From Lachnospiraceae bacterium (GTDB lineage: Bacteria > Bacillota > Clostridia > Lachnospirales > Lachnospiraceae), in NCBI GenBank assembly GCA_014804755.1, contig JAAUZE010000008.1, positions 1 to 64,000 of the forward strand: 64,000 nt of DNA, written 5' to 3'. Shown piece after piece: positions 18,580 through 26,395 of the stretch (positions are counted from its first letter, which is position 1; each line of letters begins with the position of its first letter). Position numbers and translations under genes: made by a program. The notes beneath the pieces are model-generated. The model was not told the origin of the DNA. It ran no database searches and saw nothing but the letters and a program-made list of their open reading frames with translations.

Positions 18580-19599
18580 ATGACGATGGAAAAGGAGAAG
18601 CAGGGTTTAAAAAAGATGACGATTGCCGATGTAGCGGAAGCGCTCGGGGTTTCCAAGACGACGGTTTCCCGTGTGATCTCCGGGAAAGGCCGCATCGGGA
18701 GCGACACGAAGGAACGTGTGCTGCGCTATATCGAGGAGCATGATTATAAGCCGAATGTGATCGCAAAAGGGCTTGCGCAAAACAAGACGTATAACATCGG
18801 TCTGATCCTGCCGGGAAACCATAATTTTGTAGATTCGTCTTTTTTTCAGCAATGCATGCTCGGGATCAGCGAGGCTGCTGCTGCGGCGGACTATGATATG
18901 GTCGTGTCCATGATCTGCGATCATGATCTTACGCAGTTGGAACGACTGGTGCTGAACAATAAAGTAGATGGGATTATTTTAAGCCGGACGCTGGTTGAGG
19001 ATGCGCCCGCGGCGTATCTCAAGCAGCGCCATATGCCTTTCGTGGTGATCGGAACGTCGTCGGACACCGATTTGATTCAGATTGACCATGATCACAGGGA
19101 GGCGTGCAGGGAGCTGACCTCCGTGCTGTTGATGAAAGGACTTCATAAGGTTGCGCTGATCGGCGGAAGCAGGGAGATCGTCATTACGAATACGCGGCTT
19201 CAGGGCTATCTGGATGCGTTTGAAGAGCAGGAGCTGACCGTGGATTCCTCTTTGATTTGTCTGGATGCAGACAACGGGCCGATGCTGGAGCGGATGGTCG
19301 CAGAGTTCGTAAAAAAAGGCGCGGAATGTATTCTTTGCATGGATGATTCCATCTGCTGTCAGGTGCTTAACACCCTGAAAAAAAATCGCATCAGTGTGCC
19401 GGAGGATATGCGGGTGGCATCTTTTTATAACAGTCCGTTGTTAGAGAACAACCTTCCTGCCATCACCTCGCTTCATTTTGATGCGGCGGCGCTTGGCACG
19501 GTAACGTGCAGGACGCTGCTTGACCATCTTGAGGGAAAAGAGGTCTCTAAGAAAACGCTGCTGGGCTATGAGGTGGTACTGAAGGAATCGACGAAGTAA
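18580..19599 (+). CDS. LacI-family regulator of galactan genes
   Basis: 339-aa repressor. The LacI helix-turn-helix is TIADVAEALGVSKTTVSRVI (about residues 14-33), followed by the hinge helix and a periplasmic-binding-like sensor domain (NIGLILPGN to the end). Some sensor domains of this family bind sugars such as galactobiose; the ligand here is inferred. ATG 18580 has GGAGG at 18569-18573, better than ATG 18538. It is divergent from GH42 and shares its operator, so autoregulation is expected. Confidence 0.93.
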   Translation: MTMEKEKQGLKKMTIADVAEALGVSKTTVSRVISGKGRIGSDTKERVLRYIEEHDYKPNVIAKGLAQNKTYNIGLILPGNHNFVDSSFFQQCMLGISEAAAAADYDMVVSMICDHDLTQLERLVLNNKVDGIILSRTLVEDAPAAYLKQRHMPFVVIGTSSDTDLIQIDHDHREACRELTSVLLMKGLHKVALIGGSREIVITNTRLQGYLDAFEEQELTVDSSLICLDADNGPMLERMVAEFVKKGAECILCMDDSICCQVLNTLKKNRISVPEDMRVASFYNSPLLENNLPAITSLHFDAAALGTVTCRTLLDHLEGKEVSKKTLLGYEVVLKESTK

Positions 19600-19739
19600 A
19601 GGGGAGCGGGCAATTTTCCGAAAATCAGCTTAACGTAAAATTGAAAGGGATTATGTTTTACCGTTTATTTTAGCGACATACTGAACTCGAATAGAATCAA
19701 TGCGTCAGCCGGACAGTAAGAAAAAATTTATAAAAGAAG

Positions 19740-19767
19740 TTGTTTTTAGAAAAAAATCGTGTATACT
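19740..19767 (+). promoter_or_regulatory. promoter of the type III antitoxin RNA
   Basis: Extended -10 TGTATACT (box 19762-19767) with TTGTTT (19740-19745) 16 bases upstream. It lies just before the tandem repeats. Confidence 0.6.
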
Positions 19768-19773
19768 AAATGT

Positions 19774-19848
19774 AGTAGGTGATGCACAGCCTTATAAATG
19801 AGCGAGTTATAAGTGGGTGATGCACAGCCCTTAAGTGAGCGGGTTAGC
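19774..19848 (+). ncRNA. toxI: ToxI-like antitoxin RNA repeats (two units of 37-38 nt)
   Basis: Two tandem copies start AGTAGGTGATGCACAGCC (19774) and AGTGGGTGATGCACAGCC (19812). Each ends in a TGAGCG-AGTTA or TGAGCG-GGTTA type tail. The period is 38. Type III antitoxin RNAs consist of such 34-39 nt repeats, which the toxin cuts into units that fold as pseudoknots and inhibit it. A terminator and the toxin gene follow at the canonical distance. Confidence 0.85.
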
Positions 19849-19852
19849 AGAT

Positions 19853-19882
19853 GGCAGGGACTACTTGAGTCTCTGCCTTTTC
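19853..19882 (+). terminator. terminator between ToxI repeats and toxN
   Basis: GGCAGGGACT (19853-19862) pairs with AGTCTCTGCC (19868-19877) with one G-U, then TTTTCTG. In type III systems this leaky terminator sets the RNA:toxin ratio. Confidence 0.85.
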
Positions 19883-19936
19883 TGTCGGATAATGCGGCAT
19901 CTAAAGAATGTTTTTGTTCGCGCACAAAGGAGTTTT

Positions 19937-20419
19937 ATGAAAAATAACATAAGAATATATGGAGTGAAGGATTCTTACATAAAATATTTGAGTCAATATC
20001 AGGATCATTTGTTTTTGCACGAAGGTGGTTCATCGGGCCGCAAGTATATCGGGATCGTTTTTGAAATTAATGAACTGTCTTATTTTGCACCATTATCTTC
20101 GTTTAAGCCAAAGCATAAGAAAATGAAGGAAGGTGTGGACTTTATTAAGATAAAAGACTATGCGGTTATTAATATCAACAATATGATTCCGGTACCCAAG
20201 GGACAGTTAATTGAGTTAAATATTAATGCTGAAGAAGATCCGCACTATAAATTTCTTCTGCAGGCTGAAAGCCGGGAGATCAACAGGCAGAAAAATCGAA
20301 TAAGAAAAAATGCGGAGATAGTTTATAATCATAAGAAACGGAATGGGAATTTAACGCCATTAGCAAAAAGAACAAATGATTTTGAAATGTTGGAGAAGCT
20401 AAGCAAAGATTTTTCATAG
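19937..20419 (+). CDS. toxN: type III toxin-antitoxin endoribonuclease (ToxN/AbiQ family)
   Basis: 160-aa endoribonuclease toxin. Family landmarks are YIKYLSQYQDHLFL near the N-terminus, YIGIVFEINELSYFAPLSS running into KPKHKKM (S-S-x-K around the active site), VININNMIPVPKG, and the C-terminal NDFEMLEKL. ToxN and AbiQ are 170-185 aa, so this is slightly short. Such toxins cut mRNA during phage infection and cause abortive infection. ATG 19937 has AAAGGAG at 19926-19932; upstream open frame is RNA/terminator sequence, not protein. It is inserted between the lacI gene and a flavoprotein gene in the galactan locus. Confidence 0.93.
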   Translation: MKNNIRIYGVKDSYIKYLSQYQDHLFLHEGGSSGRKYIGIVFEINELSYFAPLSSFKPKHKKMKEGVDFIKIKDYAVININNMIPVPKGQLIELNINAEEDPHYKFLLQAESREINRQKNRIRKNAEIVYNHKKRNGNLTPLAKRTNDFEMLEKLSKDFS

Positions 20420-20477
20420 AAAATTTCTTTGTTTAAGTATAGAAGAATGAAAACAACGAAAATGGAGGGAAAATGAG

Positions 20478-21047
20478 ATGAAAAAAGATTTAGGAGTGGT
20501 TCAGGCTGTTTATCCCATGCCGGTTCTGATGGTGGCTGCATATGGAGAGGAAGACAAAGTAAATGTGATGAACGCTGCATGGGGGATGATCTGCAATGAA
20601 GACAAAATCGCATTATTTATTGACGAAGAACATAAGACGACCCAAAATCTGCTAAAGAGAAAAGCATTTACGGTAAGCATTGCGGACAGGGCGCATATGG
20701 ATGTGGCAGATTTCTTTGGGATAGCCACAGGAAACAAGATGCCTGACAAGTTTGAGAGAACCGGCTATACGGCGGCAAAAAGTGCTCATGTGGATGCACC
20801 GATCATCGAGGAATTCCCGGTGGTGATGGAGTGCACCCTTGCAGAGGTTGTGGAAACAGAGAGCTTTTATTGCATCGTAGGAAAAATTGTAAATACTGCG
20901 GCCGAAGAAAGCGTGCTTGCAGAGAATGGAAAAGTGGATCCTGTAAAACTGGATGCATTGATCTTTGATCAGTTCCAGCATGGATACTATGTATCCGGTG
21001 AGCAGGTTGGAAAGGCATGGAATGCCGGTGCAGGATTGATGAAGTAA
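20478..21047 (+). CDS. flavin reductase-like FMN-binding protein
   Basis: 189-aa protein of the flavin reductase-like (FMN-binding split-barrel) family. NVMNAAWGMICNEDKIALFI and NLLKRKAFTVSIAD are the typical FMN-phosphate and core strands, and ALIFDQFQHGYYVSGEQVGKAW is the usual end. Members act as NAD(P)H:flavin oxidoreductases or bind flavin in uncharacterised redox roles. It follows toxN by 58 bases with its own GGAGG. It has no evident link to galactan breakdown. Confidence 0.88.
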   Translation: MKKDLGVVQAVYPMPVLMVAAYGEEDKVNVMNAAWGMICNEDKIALFIDEEHKTTQNLLKRKAFTVSIADRAHMDVADFFGIATGNKMPDKFERTGYTAAKSAHVDAPIIEEFPVVMECTLAEVVETESFYCIVGKIVNTAAEESVLAENGKVDPVKLDALIFDQFQHGYYVSGEQVGKAWNAGAGLMK

Positions 21048-21134
21048 TCGGCTCCTTATTCTCATCTGCGCAATTTATGAAAAATGTACAAAGAAATCGT
21101 CATAAAATCAGTGAAAAAGCCGGACGGATAATAA

Positions 21135-21193
21135 TTGACAAGGAAACAGCGCTTTGGTAGACTATGGAAAAGAGGACAACCGGTTGCGCAACC
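21135..21193 (+). promoter_or_regulatory. promoter and LacI-type operator of the second galactan operon
   Basis: TTGACA (21135-21140), 17-base spacer, TAGACT (21158-21163). The palindrome GGTTGCGCAACC (21182-21193) lies at about +12. It shares TTGCGCAA with the GH42/lacI operator, so one repressor probably controls both operons. Confidence 0.75.
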
Positions 21194-21350
21194 AGGCGGA
21201 TCAAGGTGCGCAGTAACGGCGGACAACAAAGTAACAAAGCATTCCGCAGCGCCGGTCTGTGAACGCTGATAAGGAATATACATAACGGCTCAGCCGGCAG
21301 GCCTGCTGTTATGGAGTTAATACAGAAAGTCATATCATAAGGAGGCAGAC

Positions 21351-23189
21351 ATGGAGAAATTTATCGTCAACATCATTCATCGTCCCGAGATGGTGCCGGA
21401 GTATGCCGAAAAAGTAACCGGACACGGGAAAGAGGAAGACATCGGGAGAAAGGCGCTTCTGACTGAGTCTCTCGACATTTTCAAGACACAGCAGGCAATC
21501 GCGCATAAGAACGGATTAAAGACAACGATTCAGATGACGTACGCTTCTCTTTTTAATGATGAGGCGGTGGAACTGGCAAAGGCGGATCATGAGCAGTACG
21601 GCGACGAGATCGCGTTGACGCTCTTAGGACTTCCGTGCAAGGAGTTCCGTGAGAAATATAAGACAAAGGATTTCTGTATCTGGATGTTCTCAATGGAGGA
21701 CAAGAAATCCATCGTAGACGATGTGTTCGGTAAATTTCATGAGCGCTTCGGCTTTTATCCTGAGTCCACAGGTTCCTATTACATGGATGCGGAGCTGACG
21801 AATTACATCAAAGAAAAATATCCCATGGTGAAATGTGCGGTTGCGACATGCTGGGAGGAGGGACCGAAAGCATATCACACCTGCAATAACTCGTGGTACA
21901 CTTTCATGGACGGCGGTCCGTGGGCACCGTGGATTCCGAGTAAACAGAATACGCATGCGCCTGCGGCGAATGAGGCGGAGGATTCCGGTATCGTGGCGAT
22001 CCCGCATTTATCCCGCGATCTGCTCGCTTGCTATGACGGCAACGGCTCCAATTTCGGTACGCATCCGCAGAACGTGCTGCGCGGTATGATCTATGACACG
22101 GAAACATGGGAGTTCCCGTATTTATATAACCTGATCGACCAGTACCGTCATTTAGCAAAGTTCAATAACGGCTATGCGTACAATATGATGTTCGTAGGAC
22201 CCGGCTGGATGAACAAGATGGGACGCTGGGAGGCGCCCTATGAGCTGCTGCTCAAATCCTATGAGGATGGCTGCGCTTATTACGGAAAGCTGAAAAAAGA
22301 AGGAAAATTAAGCGACATGACGATGGCGGAATTCGCGGACTGGTATCGTGAGAACAGACGCTATACCGAGCCGGAGTGTGCGCTTTGGAAAGATATTCTT
22401 TACGGTTCGGACAAGCAGCTGTTCTGGTATTGCGATCCGTACATGCGTGCATGCGTCAACATGGATCAGGGCGGCGCGATCGTCGACCTTAGACCTTATG
22501 CGGCGAAGCTTAACTGGCCGGTCGGCATCGGAACAAAGCATGTGACCGACGCGTCCTACCCGTTCCTGATGCAGGAAAAATACCGCGCCGGATACTTTAC
22601 GCACTATGCAGGAGAAGGAACGGTCAGAAGTGCGAAGCTTACTTACAACGGCGAGGAAGTGGACTTATGTCTCTGCCGCACGAAGGCGCATTTCTCCGAG
22701 GAAGGACAGACCAGAATCCTGACGCTCGATCCGGTAGAAATTGAATTTGCAGACCTGACCATGAAGCTTCAGACAAGGCTGTTATTTGAAGAGGGTAGCT
22801 CGCGCATCGGCATTGAGCGCAAGGTGCTTTCCATGAGCGATCCGAATGCAAAGGTGGACTTAAACGAGTATATGGTGGCATGCTACGGAACAACGGAGTA
22901 TTCCGAGGACATGACCGGCATTACCCTCAGCCTCGAAAAGGGCGCTGAAAAGGAAACGATTGATTACGCGTATAAGTGCAGGGAGGCTTCTCTTGCAGGT
23001 GCGGAGCGCGTGACGGCGGTAGTGCCGCAGATCGAGACGCGTGTATCGCTCAGTACCGATTGCGACAAGGCATCCGGCTATGTGAAGGAGGGCTATGCAT
23101 TCTCCCCGATGTTCACGTTAGGCTATCAAACGGAAATTTCTGATAAGGAGGTATTTACGACATGGCTCAATCTGGAAAAGGCAAATTAA
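21351..23189 (+). CDS. uncharacterised 612-aa protein of the galactan operon
   Basis: I cannot name this family with certainty. It is 612 aa, soluble, without signal peptide. The N-terminal 300 residues alternate strands and helices as in a (beta/alpha) barrel of the polysaccharide-deacetylase or GH57-like kind. There are many aromatic and acidic residues suited to sugar binding (DGGPWAPWIPSKQNTHAP, DTETWEFPYLY, GPGWMNKMGRWEAPYELL). The C-terminal part looks like a beta-sandwich. The operator, the zinc-ribbon gene and the cytosolic GH53 place it in galacto-oligosaccharide metabolism. GGAGG precedes ATG 21351. A new glycan-active enzyme is the inference. Confidence 0.75.
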   Translation: MEKFIVNIIHRPEMVPEYAEKVTGHGKEEDIGRKALLTESLDIFKTQQAIAHKNGLKTTIQMTYASLFNDEAVELAKADHEQYGDEIALTLLGLPCKEFREKYKTKDFCIWMFSMEDKKSIVDDVFGKFHERFGFYPESTGSYYMDAELTNYIKEKYPMVKCAVATCWEEGPKAYHTCNNSWYTFMDGGPWAPWIPSKQNTHAPAANEAEDSGIVAIPHLSRDLLACYDGNGSNFGTHPQNVLRGMIYDTETWEFPYLYNLIDQYRHLAKFNNGYAYNMMFVGPGWMNKMGRWEAPYELLLKSYEDGCAYYGKLKKEGKLSDMTMAEFADWYRENRRYTEPECALWKDILYGSDKQLFWYCDPYMRACVNMDQGGAIVDLRPYAAKLNWPVGIGTKHVTDASYPFLMQEKYRAGYFTHYAGEGTVRSAKLTYNGEEVDLCLCRTKAHFSEEGQTRILTLDPVEIEFADLTMKLQTRLLFEEGSSRIGIERKVLSMSDPNAKVDLNEYMVACYGTTEYSEDMTGITLSLEKGAEKETIDYAYKCREASLAGAERVTAVVPQIETRVSLSTDCDKASGYVKEGYAFSPMFTLGYQTEISDKEVFTTWLNLEKAN

Positions 23190-23377
23190 ATTACCGGTGT
23201 CCGTCCTGCTTTATGCGAGACCTTGATATTGATATGTTTTACGACCGCGATAAAAAAGAATACTACTGTATCCGCTGCCAATATCACGGCACGGAAGAGG
23301 ACGTATTAAAAAAGAACGAGCTGGCCAGATTCCGTTATGGCAGAATCGCCGACAGAATCACAGAATTTGAGGACTAG
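23162..23377 (+). CDS. 71-aa zinc-ribbon protein
   Basis: A small basic protein with two CxxC knuckles: YRCPSC at about residues 11-16 and YYCIRCQYHG at about 34-43, which would bind one zinc. It overlaps the end of the 612-aa gene by 28 bases in another frame, with AAGGAGG upstream, so the two are translationally coupled. Its stop is eight bases before the GH53 start. The role is unknown; a nucleic-acid or protein-binding ribbon is the simplest view. It is unusual to find one inside a sugar operon. Confidence 0.75.
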   Translation: MAQSGKGKLNYRCPSCFMRDLDIDMFYDRDKKEYYCIRCQYHGTEEDVLKKNELARFRYGRIADRITEFED

Positions 23378-23384
23378 AGGGCTT

Positions 23385-24488
23385 ATGGCAGAATTTATCA
23401 AAGGAATGGACGTCTCCACCATCGAGGAAGTTGAGCGGTGCGGGGGAAGATTTTATGACAACGGGCAGGAGGGCGAGCTGCTCTCCATCCTGAAACGCTA
23501 CGGGACAAACGCTGTGCGTCTGCGCCTGTGGAACGATCCCTATTCGGAGACAAAGAAACCTTACGGCGCGGGGACAAATGATCTTGCCGTGACCGTAAGA
23601 ATTGCGAAGCGTGCACTTGCACAGGGCATGCAGTTTCTTCTTGACCTGCATTACAGTGATTTTTGGACAGATCCGGGTAAGCAGATCAAGCCGAAGGCGT
23701 GGGCGGGTTATGACGACGACCAGCTGGAGCAGGCGGTGTATGACTATACGTGCAGGGTACTGCTTACCCTGAAAAAAGAAAACGCGTTTCCGACGATGAT
23801 CCAGATCGGAAACGAGGTGACAAACGGGTTGTTGTGGCCGAACGCGAAAATGCCCGCTTACGACAATATCGCGCGGTTTATCAGCGCGGGAATCCGTGCC
23901 GCGCGCGCAGTAGACGCAAACCTTCCGGTCATGATTCATTTGGATAACGGCGGCAATAACGCGCTGTATCGGGATTGGTTCGACCATTATATGGAGCGTG
24001 GTGAGGATTTCGATATCATCGGATTATCCTACTATCCGTTCTGGCACGGTCCGCTTTCGGATCTTGCCGATAATATGAAAGACATTTCCGAACGTTATCA
24101 AAAGGATGTGATCGTTGCCGAGGTGTCCATGGGATATACGATGGAAGACTATCAGGCGTACGAAAAGCTTGCGGATGAGGAGCGCAAAGGCATGGCTACG
24201 AAAGCGGAGCTTGCCGAAAAAGTACCGTATCCGATGACACCCGAGGGACAGCGGAAGTTTATGAAGGAAGTCATGGAGGTCATCCGAGACGTTCCGAACG
24301 GCAGGGGGAAGGGCTTTTTCTACTGGGAGCCCGCATGGCTGCCCGTACCCGGTTCCGGCTGGGCAACACCGGAATCGCTTGCCTATATCGGCGATAAGGG
24401 CCCCTGCGGCAATGAGTGGGCAAATCAGGCGCTGTTTGATTATGACGGAAACGCGCTGCCCGCGCTCGCGGAAATTCGTGATTTTTAA
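23385..24488 (+). CDS. cytoplasmic endo-galactanase (GH53)
   Basis: 367-aa GH53 catalytic domain without signal peptide, linker or CBM, so it should act inside the cell on imported galacto-oligosaccharides. The acid/base is Glu144 (QIGNEVTNG) and the nucleophile Glu246 (IVAEVSMGY); LHYSDFWTDPGKQIKPKAW and FFYWEPAWLPVPGSG are family signatures. ATG 23385 has AGAGGG upstream; an in-frame ATG at 23337 lies inside the zinc-ribbon gene. It complements the secreted GH53 at 14173. It is the last gene of the operon, followed by hairpins and a terminator. Confidence 0.93.
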   Translation: MAEFIKGMDVSTIEEVERCGGRFYDNGQEGELLSILKRYGTNAVRLRLWNDPYSETKKPYGAGTNDLAVTVRIAKRALAQGMQFLLDLHYSDFWTDPGKQIKPKAWAGYDDDQLEQAVYDYTCRVLLTLKKENAFPTMIQIGNEVTNGLLWPNAKMPAYDNIARFISAGIRAARAVDANLPVMIHLDNGGNNALYRDWFDHYMERGEDFDIIGLSYYPFWHGPLSDLADNMKDISERYQKDVIVAEVSMGYTMEDYQAYEKLADEERKGMATKAELAEKVPYPMTPEGQRKFMKEVMEVIRDVPNGRGKGFFYWEPAWLPVPGSGWATPESLAYIGDKGPCGNEWANQALFDYDGNALPALAEIRDF

Positions 24489-24607
24489 GGAAACGCTGAT
24501 GAAAGCGTTTCCCTAAGTATGATGAAGCGATTAGACTGGTTATTCCCGCGGGCAATGAGCCAAGCGGATGCGTTAGCATCCATTTGGCGAATGCCGCGAG
24601 GGTTGAA

Positions 24608-24636
24608 TACCCCACAGCTTGCTGCGGGGTATTTTT
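24608..24636 (+). terminator. Rho-independent terminator of the galactan operon
   Basis: TACCCC-A-CAGC-TT-GCTG-C-GGGGTA (24608-24631) then TTTTT. Two more hairpins flank it: GGAAACGC/GCGTTTCC (24490-24513) and the GCG-type hairpin AAAGAGTCCCGC/GCGGAACTCTTT (24666-24694). Confidence 0.85.
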
Positions 24637-24758
24637 ATGTTTCATTAGGATCGTTCTCCGATTCGAAAGAGTCCCGCGTCAGCGGAACTCTTTTTAGGAT
24701 GGAAAGAATTTTAAGGAAATGGTAAAATGAAAATATTATCAACCAACAGGAGACGAAA

Positions 24759-25475
24759 ATGTACCATATCGTAGTATGTGATGATGAAAAAGAAATTCTG
24801 GATCATATTCTGAAAAAAGTCCGAAGTTGTTTTAATGAGCTTAACATATCGGCGCGATATACCGGTATCGATGATCCGAGAGAATTGATGGAATGCCTGC
24901 AAGGGGAAACGATAGACGTATTGTTTTTAGATATCGATATGCCCTATCATAACGGAATGGAGATTGCGGAATATATTAAGGAACAGAACCTGTCAACAAT
25001 CCTGATCTTCATAACGAGCCATGATGCATTAGTGTACCAGACTTTTGCGTACAGACCGTTTGGCTTTATCCGAAAAACGCATATGGATCAGGAAATGGAT
25101 GAAGTGGTAAAGCGGGTCCAAAAAGAATTACTTGCAAACAAACAGGAAGTAGTGATCCGAAAGGGTCAGGAGCTGATCAGAGTGCTCATCAAAGACATTA
25201 TTTATGTAGAGGCGGAGAAAAATTATCTTGTGTTAAGACGCAGAGATGATACGATCCGTGTCAGAGAGACAATGACAAATATGGAAAATGAGCTTCAGGG
25301 GAAGGGATTTATCCGATGCCACAAAGGGTATCTGATCCATGCGGAATATATCGAAAAAATGAGCAATAATGAAATCTTATTGAGAGTCGGAGAGGAGTGC
25401 GTTGCGCTCCCTGTTGGCAGAAGCTATGAAAAAGAGGTACGAAAAAAGATTTTGGAATTACTCCGGAAAGCGTGA
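24759..25475 (+). CDS. LytTR-family response regulator
   Basis: 238-aa AgrA/LytR-type regulator. The receiver domain is at about 1-120, with phosphoacceptor Asp58 in VLFLDIDMP. The LytTR DNA-binding domain is at about 130-235 (IIYVEAEKNYLVL, GFIRCHKGYLIHAEYI). The stop overlaps the start of the kinase gene. LytTR proteins bind pairs of direct repeats about 21-22 bases apart, and such a pair lies upstream of the ABC operon at 26291-26321. AGGAGA precedes the ATG. Confidence 0.93.
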   Translation: MYHIVVCDDEKEILDHILKKVRSCFNELNISARYTGIDDPRELMECLQGETIDVLFLDIDMPYHNGMEIAEYIKEQNLSTILIFITSHDALVYQTFAYRPFGFIRKTHMDQEMDEVVKRVQKELLANKQEVVIRKGQELIRVLIKDIIYVEAEKNYLVLRRRDDTIRVRETMTNMENELQGKGFIRCHKGYLIHAEYIEKMSNNEILLRVGEECVALPVGRSYEKEVRKKILELLRKA

Positions 25476-26254
25476 AGCATATGGAAATCATTCTTGTGGC
25501 AATCATCATCATACTGGCGGTATTGTTGATGAAGGAAGTCAAAAGGAAAAGGAAGGATAAAGCAAAACAGGAGGAGCAGGACAGGTTGCTTACGCGGTAT
25601 GTGGCGGACAATCTGGATATGGAAAAGAGATTGTCAGATATGGAGCATGCTTATGATAAACAGCAGGAAATGGATGGCGAGATACGGAGGATCCAACAGC
25701 AGATCGGGCTGTTAAAGCACGATATGAAAAATCATACGATGGTCATTCTCTCGTATCTGGAAGAAAACAGAACAGAAGAAGCCAAACAGTATGCGGGTGA
25801 GATTCTGGACAAGTTAAACAGGATGTATACCTATGTCAATGTCGGCAATTCCCTGTTAAGTCATATCATTAACACGAAGCTCTCCCTGGCAAAAGAAAAG
25901 GGCATAGAGATCAAAGCCGAGATCGAAAATCTTTCGTTTTCCTATATGGATAGCGTTGACTTTTCCTCACTGCTGAATAATATGCTTGATAATGCGGTAA
26001 ACGGCGCTCTGGATTCCGGTGCGCCAAAACTGGAAGTGGACATCGCATCCAAGAAAGGCTTTGATATGATAACGGTTAAGAACAGTATTGACCGTTCTGT
26101 CTTAAAAGAAAATCCGGAATTGACATCCTCCAAGGAAGAGCCGGGGCATGGATATGGTATGAAGCAGATGAAGGCCGTTGTCCGGAAGTATGAAGGAGAT
26201 ATGGACATTTATGAGAAGGACGGAATGTTCATTGTAAGTGTGATGCTGGGATAG
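25472..26254 (+). CDS. GHKL sensor histidine kinase (AgrC-like)
   Basis: About 260 aa. One N-terminal membrane helix (residues 4-20), a basic-acidic coiled segment (21-75), the phosphoacceptor helix LLKHDMKNH with His83, then a GHKL ATPase with N-box NNMLDNAVNGA and G-box GHGYGMKQMK. It has far fewer membrane helices than AgrC, so the signal may be membrane stress or come through a partner. GTG 25472 overlaps the regulator stop (GTGA); ATG 25481 is the alternative. It pairs with the LytTR regulator. Confidence 0.9.
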   Translation: MKHMEIILVAIIIILAVLLMKEVKRKRKDKAKQEEQDRLLTRYVADNLDMEKRLSDMEHAYDKQQEMDGEIRRIQQQIGLLKHDMKNHTMVILSYLEENRTEEAKQYAGEILDKLNRMYTYVNVGNSLLSHIINTKLSLAKEKGIEIKAEIENLSFSYMDSVDFSSLLNNMLDNAVNGALDSGAPKLEVDIASKKGFDMITVKNSIDRSVLKENPELTSSKEEPGHGYGMKQMKAVVRKYEGDMDIYEKDGMFIVSVMLG

Positions 26255-26290
26255 CCGTTCCCGTTTGCGGTATGAAAGTAACGGGATCAC

Positions 26291-26357
26291 TGTTTATCCC
26301 TGAATAAAGGTTGTTTATCCCGCATTCGTTGACGTGCGGGATTTTTTTTCGTATAGT
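26291..26357 (+). promoter_or_regulatory. LytTR-type direct repeats and promoter of the ABC operon
   Basis: TGTTTATCCC occurs at 26291-26300 and 26312-26321, exactly 21 bases apart. TTGACG (26329-26334), 17 bases, TATAGT (26352-26357) follow. The repeat spacing and position just upstream of -35 fit an activator of the LytTR class. The -35 region overlaps a CCCGCA/TGCGGG hairpin with a T8 run (26319-26348) that could also end kinase transcripts. Confidence 0.7.
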
Positions 26358-26395
26358 GAATTTCGCAGTCGGGAAGAATTTGCGAAAGGCGGTGA

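Noticed and set aside
19774-19848. CRISPR array
   Set aside because: Only two adjacent units with no spacers and no cas genes; the position before ToxN explains them.
19600-19936. Toxin N-terminal extension through the repeat region (start 19835)
   Set aside because: The stretch contains the antitoxin-linked terminator, and the ToxN family starts at the ATG with AAAGGAG at 19937.
24526-24725. Forward ORF of 68 codons
   Set aside because: It runs through terminator hairpins and a palindromic element after the GH53 gene.
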